Assembly (NCBI RefSeq): GCF_900112255.1
Contig: NZ_FOLE01000005.1
Span: 186,001-250,000, forward strand
Direction: 5' to 3'
From: Flexibacter flexilis DSM 6793
GTDB lineage: Bacteria; Bacteroidota; Bacteroidia; Cytophagales; Flexibacteraceae
Length of the DNA stretch: 64,000 nt
Part shown: positions 32,330 through 40,834 of the stretch, one piece after another
Numbering within the stretch: the first letter of the stretch is position 1
How the letters are laid out: every line of letters begins with the position of its first letter
The notes under the pieces: model-generated
What the model saw: only the letters and a program-made list of their open reading frames with translations
Told to the model about the DNA's origin: nothing
Databases searched by the model: none
Translations under genes and position numbers: made by a program

Positions 32330-34297
32330 ATGTGCGGAATTTCAGGTATTGCCCATTATAACGGACTGGCTGTCCCAACAGAAGCAATACAAACACTTAC
32401 AAATGCCATTGCTCATCGCGGGCCGAACGGACAAGGCATTTGGTTTAACAACAACAACACTATTGCTTTAGGGCACAGACGATTAGCTATTTTAGACCTT
32501 AGTGAGGCTGGCTCACAGCCCATGACCACAGCGGAGCAACGTTTTCATATTGTATTCAATGGCGAAGTTTTTAATTTCATAGAAATAAGAGAAGAGCTTA
32601 ATAAAAAATATAATCTTGAATTTGTAACAGACTCGGACACAGAGGTAATACTTCGTGCCTATGAGGTGTGGGGCAAAGAAATGCTACACCGCTTCAACGG
32701 TATGTGGGCTTTGGCTATTTACGACACACACACCGACGAGCTTTTCTTGGCACGCGACCGCTTCGGCATCAAACCTTTGTATTATAGCTTTGAAAATCAA
32801 GAATTTATCTGGGCATCAGAAGTACAAGCCATCGCCAAACTTCAACCAAGCATCAGCCCTTGCAAAGAGGCCGTAGAAAATTTGGCCAAAGGTGGTTTTG
32901 ATGCGCATGGCTCAGGCAAGACATATTTAGAAAAAATCTATACCTTACCCGCAGGCCATTGCATCAAGCTTGATCCACAAGGCCAAATGACCATCGAACA
33001 ATGGTATTTTTTGCGTCAGGTTCACGTACCTGCCACTTTGGAGGCGCAAGCACTGCACTTACGCGAACTTATTTTTGATGCCTGCAAATTGCGCTTGCGC
33101 AGCGATGTACCCGTAGCTACGTGCCTTTCGGGGGGCGTGGACAGTGGCAGTATTACGGCAGTCATCAATCAACTCAATACCGCCAGCGGGACTTTAGATG
33201 CACAATACGCCCAAAATTACAAGCACATCGGTTTTTGTGCCAGTTTTGAAGGCACGCCGTTAGATGAAAAAGACCAAGCCTTGCGCCTGACCGAAACACT
33301 CGATTTGAGCTTAGAAGTATGCAATGTTACCGAACCTACTATTGCCGAGTTAGAAGAAGCCATGCACTCTTGCGATGGTCCCATGCATGCACTGGCCTTT
33401 TTCCCTATCTGGAAACTCTACAAACATATTCGTAGCAAAGGCATTACCGTAACCCTCGATGGGCAAGGCCCCGACGAAATGCTTGGTGGCTATCAGCCTA
33501 TACACGAAGCTCTTAGCACTGCCCTTGCCCAACATGATTGGCATTGGTTTGATGAAATAATCGAGGCCTATCAGCATCAGGGCGAAAGCAAGCAAGTTAG
33601 CTCAAAGCGCAACGTCAAGAAAGCGAAACAACGCATTTTGCGCCAGCATTTCCGACAAATACTGCTTTGGCCGCGCCTACAAGCAGGCAAGATTCTGCGC
33701 AATATGGGCATTTTGAAAGTACAAGATCTGGCCGAAAATAATTTATCTAACGTACTAAAACCTGCCATAGACCGACCTGCGTTTATTAGCACACCCATAG
33801 ACAAATCACTTTTTAACCAATTTTTTTTCAATCCGTTGCCTGCTATTTTGCAGCAATACGACCGCTGCTCTATGGCGCACGGTATCGAATGCCGTATGCC
33901 GTTTATGGATTATAGAATTGTGGAATTTATCTTTTCGCTTCCTGCTCAATCCAAAATCGGCAAAGGTTATACAAAACTCGTACTGCGCGAAGCCATGAAC
34001 GGCATTTTGCCTGACTTCATTCGCCTGAATCGTACTAAAATCGGGTTTAATGCCCCTATCGTGGATTGGTTCAGAGGCGGCCTTAAAGATTGGATGCTCT
34101 CGCAAATGAGTACGTCGTCTTTCCTTGCCAATCCGTATTTTGATGGCAAAGACCTAAAGCAACGTTTTGAAGATTTCGTGGCCACCGACAACCAATCTTG
34201 GGCGGAAGCGTGGGCGTTTTGGCCAGCCGTACACCTGAACTGGTGGCTACAGCAGCAACCCAATTTCAAGCCGCAAGAAGTGCTTGCAAAGCCATAA
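32330..34297 (+). CDS. asnB: Asparagine synthase (glutamine-hydrolysing)
   Basis: A 655-residue protein that starts MCGISGIAHY, giving the N-terminal nucleophile Cys of class II glutamine amidotransferases. The N-domain continues with AIAHRGPNGQGIW, LGHRRLAILD and FNGEVFNF. The synthetase domain holds the ATP PP-loop VATCLSGGVDSGSITAVI (about 262-279), TLDGQGPDEMLGGYQ and CRMPFMDYRIVEF. It makes asparagine (or amidates another acid) from glutamine and ATP. At 655 residues it is of AsnB-3-like length, and such longer forms occur both in asparagine synthesis and in envelope or capsule loci. No polysaccharide genes surround it, so plain asparagine synthesis is the default. It is monocistronic. 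Confidence 0.9.
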   Translation: MCGISGIAHYNGLAVPTEAIQTLTNAIAHRGPNGQGIWFNNNNTIALGHRRLAILDLSEAGSQPMTTAEQRFHIVFNGEVFNFIEIREELNKKYNLEFVTDSDTEVILRAYEVWGKEMLHRFNGMWALAIYDTHTDELFLARDRFGIKPLYYSFENQEFIWASEVQAIAKLQPSISPCKEAVENLAKGGFDAHGSGKTYLEKIYTLPAGHCIKLDPQGQMTIEQWYFLRQVHVPATLEAQALHLRELIFDACKLRLRSDVPVATCLSGGVDSGSITAVINQLNTASGTLDAQYAQNYKHIGFCASFEGTPLDEKDQALRLTETLDLSLEVCNVTEPTIAELEEAMHSCDGPMHALAFFPIWKLYKHIRSKGITVTLDGQGPDEMLGGYQPIHEALSTALAQHDWHWFDEIIEAYQHQGESKQVSSKRNVKKAKQRILRQHFRQILLWPRLQAGKILRNMGILKVQDLAENNLSNVLKPAIDRPAFISTPIDKSLFNQFFFNPLPAILQQYDRCSMAHGIECRMPFMDYRIVEFIFSLPAQSKIGKGYTKLVLREAMNGILPDFIRLNRTKIGFNAPIVDWFRGGLKDWMLSQMSTSSFLANPYFDGKDLKQRFEDFVATDNQSWAEAWAFWPAVHLNWWLQQQPNFKPQEVLAKP

Positions 34298-34314
34298 AAT
34301 ATTTGTAGGTTTGG

Positions 34315-34350
34315 GCGTGCCAAATGTCATAACATTGGCATTTGGCACGC
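34315..34350 (+). terminator. Hairpin after asnB (probable terminator)
   Basis: 12-bp perfect stem GCGTGCCAAATG / CATTTGGCACGC with a 12-nt loop, 17 bp after the stop. Only a weak T-tract follows, so it may attenuate or protect the 3' end rather than fully terminate. Confidence 0.55.
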
Positions 34351-34390
34351 AAATCAAAAACAACATATTGATTACCAAACATCAAGCTAC

Positions 34391-35632
34391 ATGAAAAGTA
34401 TCTTTGCAGAAATAATCACCATCGGCGACGAGATTCTTCTCGGACAAATCACCGATACCAATTCGCAATGGATGAGTGCCAGCTTGGCGGCTATTGGCGT
34501 GCGTGTGGTACACCGGACTGCCGTCGGAGACGATGCCCAACACATTGTCCAAGCCTTGCGCCTTGCAGAGCAACGCGCCGATGTAATCCTGATTACGGGC
34601 GGACTCGGCCCCACCAAAGACGATATTACCAAGAAAACACTGGCCGAATATTTTGGCGATACACTCCTGCTCAACCCACAAGCCGAAGCCGATTTGGCCG
34701 CACTCATGGCCAGCAGAGGCCGCACCCTCAACGAACTGACACGCCTACAATCTATGTTGCCGTCGCGGGTGATTTACGTCAAAAATCCCGTAGGAACAGC
34801 CCCAGCCATGTGGTTTGCCGAACACGGAAAAGTGTTTGTTTCGATGCCGGGCGTGCCTTACGAGATGAAACAAATCATGAATACGGGCGTGTTGCCGAAG
34901 CTCAAAGAAACCTTCCAACTCCCTGCCATTCAACACAAAATAGTTCGGACGATCGCCTACGCGGAGTCGGCCATCGCCCAGAAAATAGAAACGTGGGAAG
35001 ATGCCCTGCCGCCCTACCTGAAACTGGCCTATTTGCCATCGGCGGGCGCAGTAAAACTCCGCCTAACGGGTACGGGAGCAGATGCGCAAGTTTTAGAAAC
35101 GGAAATGCAGGCGCAAATAGACGCGCTTTTGCCGCTACTCGAACAGCACGCCTACGCCGCCGACGATGTGGAAATAGAAGAAGCCGTAGGGCGTTTGCTC
35201 AAACAAAAAGGCCTGACGCTGGCCGCCGCCGAAAGCTGCACAGGCGGACAGTTTGCCACCATGATTACGAATGTGGCGGGCAGTAGCAGTTATTTCAAAG
35301 GGAGTTTTGTGTGCTATGTCACAGAGCTGAAAAGCAGTGTTTTGGGAATAAAACCCGAAGTAATACAGGCGCACGGCGTAGTGAGCGAGCAGGTAGTAAA
35401 AGAAATGGCCGAAAATGCACGTCGCCTTGCCCAAACGGATATTGGTGTAGCCTGTACGGGGATTGCGGGACCTGCCACGCCCCACGACGAAGCCCCCGTC
35501 GGGACTATCTGGATTGCCTACGCCGACCAGCACCGCACCATTACCAAAAAATTGCAACTCACTGCCGAGCGCGGCCTTAACCGCCACCTGACGGCCATGT
35601 CTATGCTCAACCTGATACGTTTGTCGGTGTAA
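34391..35632 (+). CDS. cinA: CinA-family protein (NMN amidohydrolase / ADP-ribose pyrophosphatase)
   Basis: A 413-residue two-domain protein. Residues about 1-170 form the MoCF/COG1058 domain (AEIITIGDEILLGQITDTNS, LITGGLGPTKDDITKKTLAE, PGVPYEMKQI). Residues about 255-413 form the CinA_C/PncC domain (TLAAAESCTGGQFATMITNV, GSSSYFKGSFVCY, VACTGIAGP). The C-terminal domain deamidates nicotinamide mononucleotide; the N-terminal domain cleaves ADP-ribose in characterised homologues, so the protein recycles pyridine nucleotides. The old name refers to competence in Streptococcus. It is of standard full length and ends before a 33-bp inverted repeat at 35671. Confidence 0.92.
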   Translation: MKSIFAEIITIGDEILLGQITDTNSQWMSASLAAIGVRVVHRTAVGDDAQHIVQALRLAEQRADVILITGGLGPTKDDITKKTLAEYFGDTLLLNPQAEADLAALMASRGRTLNELTRLQSMLPSRVIYVKNPVGTAPAMWFAEHGKVFVSMPGVPYEMKQIMNTGVLPKLKETFQLPAIQHKIVRTIAYAESAIAQKIETWEDALPPYLKLAYLPSAGAVKLRLTGTGADAQVLETEMQAQIDALLPLLEQHAYAADDVEIEEAVGRLLKQKGLTLAAAESCTGGQFATMITNVAGSSSYFKGSFVCYVTELKSSVLGIKPEVIQAHGVVSEQVVKEMAENARRLAQTDIGVACTGIAGPATPHDEAPVGTIWIAYADQHRTITKKLQLTAERGLNRHLTAMSMLNLIRLSV

Positions 35633-35670
35633 ATAGCTGTTTTTATTATTTACAACTATCTTTTTTAGCC

Positions 35671-35703
35671 AAACCTTATAGGTTTTGAAAACCTATAAGG
35701 TTT
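35671..35703. terminator. 16-bp perfect inverted repeat after cinA
   Basis: AAACCTTATAGGTTTT (35671-35686), one base, then its exact complement (35688-35703). It lies between convergent cinA and the KAP NTPase gene. It could act as a bidirectional terminator, though T-runs are short, and the AACCTTATAGGTT core resembles dispersed intergenic palindromes of Cytophagales. Confidence 0.55.
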
Positions 35704-35762
35704 AAAATCATGCAGACCTTTTTTTATTCATTCGGATAAATTATTGCTTAATAAAATAGGAA

Positions 35763-38378
35763 TTATTCTGTATCTAAATAAGTCGCGTGATTTTTGAGAA
35801 TTTGATTAGTAGGAATAGTATCAAATCTAAATGCAATAGGTTCAAAATTATTTGCTTTTATCGCATTATAAAATTTTTCAAACTCTTCTATATATTTCCA
35901 CCCTTTATCTTTTTGAGCAAAAATCCTTGATAAGAATTCTTCTTCATGTATTACTCCATCATATCCACAATTCCCATAATTATAAAAAATAGTACCAGCA
36001 TGTTTTCTATTTTTTTCAATAGAATCTAAGATAAAATTGTCAAGATTTTTATTGATAATATAATCCTGTAAGATTTTCTTGGCAGGCTCATAAATAACTT
36101 TCGTGTTAGTTTCATTATAATAAAAACAAGAATAAAACAACGATACAATTGTATCATCATGACGCTTATGCTCTGCTACACTTTCTAAGTATCTTTGCAG
36201 ATGTTTGACTATTATATTTAACAATTCTTCTTTAGAAAAAATATCTTTTTCAATAAGTAAAAAATATTTATATTTAAAAATATGCCGAATATAACCAGAT
36301 TCTACAATACCATCATATTCTGTATTACTAAATATTTCTAAAAATAAATCTTTTAATTTATCAATATTATTACTTTTTGCGTATTTGTAGAGTATATTAT
36401 TTATATTATCATACTCCCATATTTTACTAAAACCATCGTTATTTTTTCGTGCAATTAATAAAACAGCACGAATTATCTTTTCTAAATCATCAATGTTTTG
36501 GATATTATCTATAATTTCAAAATATTCACAAAGAGTATTGTGAGCTATACGTCCATACTTATTTAATAAATCTTCTATATTCTGCAAATAAATATCAACA
36601 GAAAAATCTCTCATTTTATTTACTTCAAATATTGATTCTCCTTTTAATACTCGATACCCAAAGTATCTATGAAATTTACTTGGATATATAATAGAATTAG
36701 GATTATAGTTAAATATTATGTGCGTTTCATTTTTACTGAATAATTCTTTAAATATTGCATACGCAACAATATCATATCTATTATTTTCTTGTAATTTAAT
36801 TGAATAATATGGACGGCCATTACTATCATTATCTTCTTTTAAATGCTCTGATATATTCCAAAAAATACTTTTATATAAAACAATATCTTTCATACGCAAA
36901 AATTCAATAAATATAAATTCTTTTAAATTAACATCATTGTAAATATTCGCTATATTTAATGATATACTATTGACAACTCTTGTAACATCTCTAAGTGAAT
37001 TTAGATATTGCTTAAGCTTACTTCTAATATTTATATTTTTAGATAAAATCAATAAATCATTCTCAATATAATATTCATTATAACTAAAACTATGTTTTAA
37101 TTTTTCAAAAAAAACATTTACCAACACATCTCTCTCATACGCGGGCAAATTAATTTCTAATTGAAATATTTTTTCGAGGTATTGAGCGGCACCATGAAAA
37201 TCACTTTTTTCTAAAGCATTGACGATATAATCGCGGTCGTAGGCCACCACAAAAAAGGTATTTTGGAAGTTGGCGGTATTGCGAATCAGGCGCAATACTT
37301 CCACGATTTCGGCTTTGTCGAGCCTGTCCAAATCGTCTATAAAAATCATGATTTTGCGGCCAATACGCGCTATGGAATCGTTGATGCGCTCGTGTAGCTG
37401 TTGCGTGGACTCAAAGCCCGTAAAAGCCGCCGACACACTTTGTATGATTTGGGTGGTGGGATTGTCTTTGAGCTTTACCAATTGGTTGGCGTAATTGGTC
37501 AGCAAAGAGGCTGTTTGGTCGTGGTATTGGCTCATTTCGGCCTGCAAAGTCTGGAAAAAATCCTGCACAATGGCTTGCGGTGTTTGGCTGTTCCAAGCCG
37601 CAAAATCCAAGAGTATATAATTCTCTTTTTTAAGCTCGGTTCTGAGCAAATTCATAAACGAGGTTTTGCCCGAACCCCATTGCCCATGTACGCCGATGGC
37701 AATGGCGCGTTTGGAGGCCGTCGTAACGTGTATTTTCTGGGCAATTTGCTGAGCATAAGTACCATAGCCCAACGTATCGCCTCCATCTTCCAGCGGCAAA
37801 TCATCTAAAATCGGCGCGACATTCGGAAACTGATTAGGTAATGTAGGAATATGATTTCTTCTAATTTTTTTATTTATTTTACGGCGTATAAATCTATAAT
37901 AGACATAAATTACATGTAAAGATTTGTTTAAAAATGTTTTTATATTTTTAAACAGTAAAATTATTTTTACACCCAAAAATGATTGATAATTATACGACAA
38001 TATCCATAAAAGCACTTGTAACCACAACACGCCAGCCAGCGCATCAGCGTATTTAATGTTTTCGGCAAAAGTAAAATGTTGAAATTTCCAAACTGTTCCG
38101 TCCAAGCGATAATACACATAAAAACACAGCAACACCAAAGCCACAAAGCTCTGACGGTCGGAAGGAACATAGCGGCGAACAACCCGCGATACCAACACAC
38201 CAGTAGCCAGCAAGATTACCCCGATAAAAATAAAATCGTTGGTTGCAGACGACTGCACTAACATCAATACATTGTTTACCAGTATGTTATTGATTTGTTT
38301 TTCCCAAAAAAGGTGAAAAATAATGGCGGCGGCCACCGCGCCCAAAAGTAGGCCGTAGCGTTGTAGTAGGTTTTTCAT
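35763..38378 (-). CDS. KAP-family P-loop NTPase, membrane-anchored, with AT-rich variable C-terminus
   Basis: An 871-residue protein from the ATG at 38378; the frame further upstream runs into holB and is not used. Residues 1-165 contain about four hydrophobic segments. The KAP NTPase core follows: Walker A GVHGQWGSGKTSF (about 229-241) and Walker B KIMIFIDDLDRLD (about 342-354), with VVAYDRDYIVNAL sensor-like sequence. From about residue 405 to the end the protein is Ile/Asn/Lys/Tyr-rich with no motif I know. DNA composition changes there: 26 of 60 bases G+C at 37321-37380 but 10 of 60 at 36301-36360. KAP NTPases include PifA of plasmid F, which excludes phage T7, and often carry membrane segments within or beside the P-loop domain. 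A defence or membrane-signalling role is plausible but unproven. Confidence 0.85.
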   Translation of the reverse strand: MKNLLQRYGLLLGAVAAAIIFHLFWEKQINNILVNNVLMLVQSSATNDFIFIGVILLATGVLVSRVVRRYVPSDRQSFVALVLLCFYVYYRLDGTVWKFQHFTFAENIKYADALAGVLWLQVLLWILSYNYQSFLGVKIILLFKNIKTFLNKSLHVIYVYYRFIRRKINKKIRRNHIPTLPNQFPNVAPILDDLPLEDGGDTLGYGTYAQQIAQKIHVTTASKRAIAIGVHGQWGSGKTSFMNLLRTELKKENYILLDFAAWNSQTPQAIVQDFFQTLQAEMSQYHDQTASLLTNYANQLVKLKDNPTTQIIQSVSAAFTGFESTQQLHERINDSIARIGRKIMIFIDDLDRLDKAEIVEVLRLIRNTANFQNTFFVVAYDRDYIVNALEKSDFHGAAQYLEKIFQLEINLPAYERDVLVNVFFEKLKHSFSYNEYYIENDLLILSKNINIRSKLKQYLNSLRDVTRVVNSISLNIANIYNDVNLKEFIFIEFLRMKDIVLYKSIFWNISEHLKEDNDSNGRPYYSIKLQENNRYDIVAYAIFKELFSKNETHIIFNYNPNSIIYPSKFHRYFGYRVLKGESIFEVNKMRDFSVDIYLQNIEDLLNKYGRIAHNTLCEYFEIIDNIQNIDDLEKIIRAVLLIARKNNDGFSKIWEYDNINNILYKYAKSNNIDKLKDLFLEIFSNTEYDGIVESGYIRHIFKYKYFLLIEKDIFSKEELLNIIVKHLQRYLESVAEHKRHDDTIVSLFYSCFYYNETNTKVIYEPAKKILQDYIINKNLDNFILDSIEKNRKHAGTIFYNYGNCGYDGVIHEEEFLSRIFAQKDKGWKYIEEFEKFYNAIKANNFEPIAFRFDTIPTNQILKNHATYLDTE

Positions 38379-38442
38379 AAAAATAGAATGAGATACAAAA
38401 AGCAATATATCATTTCTGGCACAGAAACGCAAAGGAATATTA

Positions 38443-38470
38443 TTGTGGTCTGTGAAGACACAGACCACAA
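38443..38470 (-). terminator. Hairpin terminator after holB
   Basis: 12-bp perfect stem TTGTGGTCTGTG / CACAGACCACAA with a 4-nt loop, 21 bp beyond the holB stop on the minus strand. Only a weak T-tract follows. Confidence 0.6.
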
Positions 38471-38491
38471 ACACAATACCACCTAAAAACG

Positions 38492-39631
38492 CTATTCTTT
38501 TCGCTGCTTGACGGCCTCCAAACAGCCCATCATTTTCAGAGAAGTGTCCAAGTACACGATTTTGGCGGCGGCGTTGCGCTCTATATGAAAACAAGCATCG
38601 GAAAGCAAACGCACCATTTCTTGTACGTTGTCGTCGGCCACGAAAGGCGAAAAATTACGGATAAATTCAGCTTCCGCTTCGGGCAAACGTATCAGCGCAT
38701 CGCCTGCCAAACGCCAAACCAACGCTTCGCGCACCAAATGCAACGCGTACAAGAAAAATGATTTTTGGCCTTCGCGCCCCAACTTCTGAAACTCGTCGGT
38801 TTGCTCGACTACCTGCTGAATACGACGACCATAACACAGCCTTACCCAGTCCCGAAACGCCACAAAATGGTCGGAAGTCGGTTCGTTGAGCAGCCGCAAA
38901 GCCCTTTGCATACTGCCTTCCGACAGCGCGGCCAACTGCTGGGCTTGCGTATGGCTTGCACCTGCTTTTTGTTCCAAATACACGGCAATTTCGTCGTTGT
39001 CGAAAGGCCGCACGCCCACAATTTGGGTGCGCGACAAAATCGTGGCCATGAGTTTTTCGCGGCTGTTGCTGGCCAACAAAAACAAGGTTTTTTCGGGTGG
39101 TTCTTCCAAAATCTTCAGAATGGCATTAGAAGCCTGCATATTCATTAGTTCTGGTAACCAAATGATTAGGACTTTATATGGCGACTCGTAAGCCTTCAGC
39201 GAGAGCACGCGTACAATGTTGCGACTTTCTTCTACCCCAATATTTAATTGCTTATTTTCTGCCCCAAAAAAGCTCGCCCAGTCCTGCATATTGCCGTAAG
39301 GCTGCTCGGCCACGAAGCGGCGAAAATCGGCCAAGAATTTCTCGGAAGTTACGTCTTTGGTTATTTTGGCTGTGCCCGCCACTGGAAACACCAAATGCAA
39401 GTCTGGGTGTACGAGTTTGGCGTATTTCTGGCACGAAGCACACACGCCGCAAGCGTCCTGCGGCTGGCGGTTTTGGCAATTCAGGTACGTGGCATAAGCC
39501 AACGCCAACGGCAAAACGGGCGTTCCTTCTGCTCCCACAAACAACTGCGCATGCGCCACTTGCCCACGCGAAATGGCTTGCGTAAGCGTTTGTTTCAAAT
39601 CCTCAAAACCTGTTATTTGCTCAAAAAGCAT
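38492..39631 (-). CDS. holB: DNA polymerase III delta' subunit
   Basis: A 379-residue AAA+ protein of the clamp-loader family. The N-terminus (FEQITGFEDLKQTLTQAISRGQVAHAQLF) and four zinc-ligand cysteines (NCQNRQPQDACGVCASCQKY) are diagnostic. The P-loop position reads VGAEGTPVLPLA, lacking the GKT lysine, so ATP is not bound, as expected for delta' rather than gamma/tau. SRE-like sequence (ANSREKLMATILSRTQ) and the DPDLH-type motif VHPDLHLVFPV support the call. Delta' is the rigid stator of the clamp loader that places the beta clamp on primed DNA. It lies in a minus-strand run, 48 bp downstream of the LytS-type kinase gene. Confidence 0.9.
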   Translation of the reverse strand: MLFEQITGFEDLKQTLTQAISRGQVAHAQLFVGAEGTPVLPLALAYATYLNCQNRQPQDACGVCASCQKYAKLVHPDLHLVFPVAGTAKITKDVTSEKFLADFRRFVAEQPYGNMQDWASFFGAENKQLNIGVEESRNIVRVLSLKAYESPYKVLIIWLPELMNMQASNAILKILEEPPEKTLFLLASNSREKLMATILSRTQIVGVRPFDNDEIAVYLEQKAGASHTQAQQLAALSEGSMQRALRLLNEPTSDHFVAFRDWVRLCYGRRIQQVVEQTDEFQKLGREGQKSFFLYALHLVREALVWRLAGDALIRLPEAEAEFIRNFSPFVADDNVQEMVRLLSDACFHIERNAAAKIVYLDTSLKMMGCLEAVKQRKE

Positions 39632-39679
39632 ATTTTTTACAGATAAATTTTTTTTGCTAAAAAATTGAAAATGTGCGGT

Positions 39680-40735
39680 TTATTGCAATTTTGTCGGGAT
39701 TTGCAGTTTTGCCAATACTACGCCTTCTTTTTCTTGCAAAATATCAAACGTTGCCTGACGCACGCCGTAAATAAGCTCCAAACGTTGGCGCGTGTTCAGT
39801 ATCCCGAAGCCCGTCGAGTTGGAGTCGGGTTGCCCCAAATTCCCCGAATTGCGTATCTCTATCACCAACATATTTTTATCCGTGTAAGTGGTCAGGTCAA
39901 TGAAACCGTCGCTTACTTGCTTGGAAACGCCATGTTTAATGGCATTTTCTACGATGGTTTGTATCATCATGGGCGGTACTTGCACGCCCAACGTGCCCTC
40001 GTCGATGTGTGTGGCCACGCACATACGCTCCTCATAGCGCAATTTTTCAAGATTTAGGTAGTCGTTTACGGTGCGTAATTCTTCGCCCAGCGTAACAGTT
40101 TTGGCGCGGTCGGCCAGCAACGAATTACGCAAAATATTAGACATTTGGGTAATGGCGGTTTTGGCACGATTGGGGTCTTCGTCCACCAAAGACCGAATTC
40201 CATTGAGCGCATTAAACATAAAATGCGGATTAAGTTGTGAGCGTAACTTATTGAGTTCAAAGTCTTTAATAGCACCTTCCCATTTCAAGCGTTCTATTTC
40301 TTCTTGTTTATAATTTCTAAAAAAATACATAGAAAAATACGCCAACGACCACAGCAAAAATATCAGTGAAGCATTGGACATGGCCACAAAAATAATATTC
40401 CATTGAAAGTCTAATTGCTCACTAATCCCGATAACGCGTTCAGAAATTGAAGACAGTGTAACATACGCCGCCCCCATCACGATATTGGCTATCAGCACTT
40501 GCGGAATGAGGCGTATTAACGGCAATTTTACCCAATTCCAATATTTGACCACCGCCCGAAACAAGTGCGTAATCACAAATCCAAAAACGCACATTAGCAA
40601 AATAGACACCAATTCGCGCAATCCAAAATGGAGGCTATCGCCCAAAACATACATATAATAAGTGGCCACAATCAGGCCATACGCGCCCCAGCCGCCTGCC
40701 TGACTTATCCAATACGCTCTATCTTTTGACATCAT
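39680..40735 (-). CDS. LytS/YehU-type sensor histidine kinase
   Basis: A 351-residue protein with four to five N-terminal membrane segments (about 9-145) and no extracytoplasmic sensor domain. A His_kinase domain of the LytS class follows: KLRSQLNPHFMFNALNGIRS with phosphoryl His at about 171, and an ATPase domain containing VPPMMIQTIVENAIKHGVSK and STGFGILNTRQRLELIYG. Kinases of this class normally signal to LytTR-domain response regulators. None is encoded next to it, so it is an orphan within this window. Two adjacent ATGs (40735, 40732) can serve as start. Confidence 0.9.
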   Translation of the reverse strand: MMSKDRAYWISQAGGWGAYGLIVATYYMYVLGDSLHFGLRELVSILLMCVFGFVITHLFRAVVKYWNWVKLPLIRLIPQVLIANIVMGAAYVTLSSISERVIGISEQLDFQWNIIFVAMSNASLIFLLWSLAYFSMYFFRNYKQEEIERLKWEGAIKDFELNKLRSQLNPHFMFNALNGIRSLVDEDPNRAKTAITQMSNILRNSLLADRAKTVTLGEELRTVNDYLNLEKLRYEERMCVATHIDEGTLGVQVPPMMIQTIVENAIKHGVSKQVSDGFIDLTTYTDKNMLVIEIRNSGNLGQPDSNSTGFGILNTRQRLELIYGVRQATFDILQEKEGVVLAKLQIPTKLQ

Positions 40736-40834
40736 ATTTTTTCTGCGAATCAATGGGCAAAGCTAAGGGAAAAACGCTGCCATTGCGCTAAATTCTTGAT
40801 AAAAGCCCGCAATTTGCAATGTTAAGGCCGTATT

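Noticed and set aside
35671-35703. AACCTTATAGGTT palindrome as a further composite element
   Set aside because: It does not follow the ANNCC-loop-GGNNT pattern or have an outer stem. It is a simple, near-loopless inverted repeat between convergent genes and is better read as a terminator.
38379-38594. N-terminal extension of the KAP NTPase into holB
   Set aside because: The extension is the shadow of the holB 3' end. The ATG at 38378 starts directly before the first membrane segment and lies after the holB hairpin.
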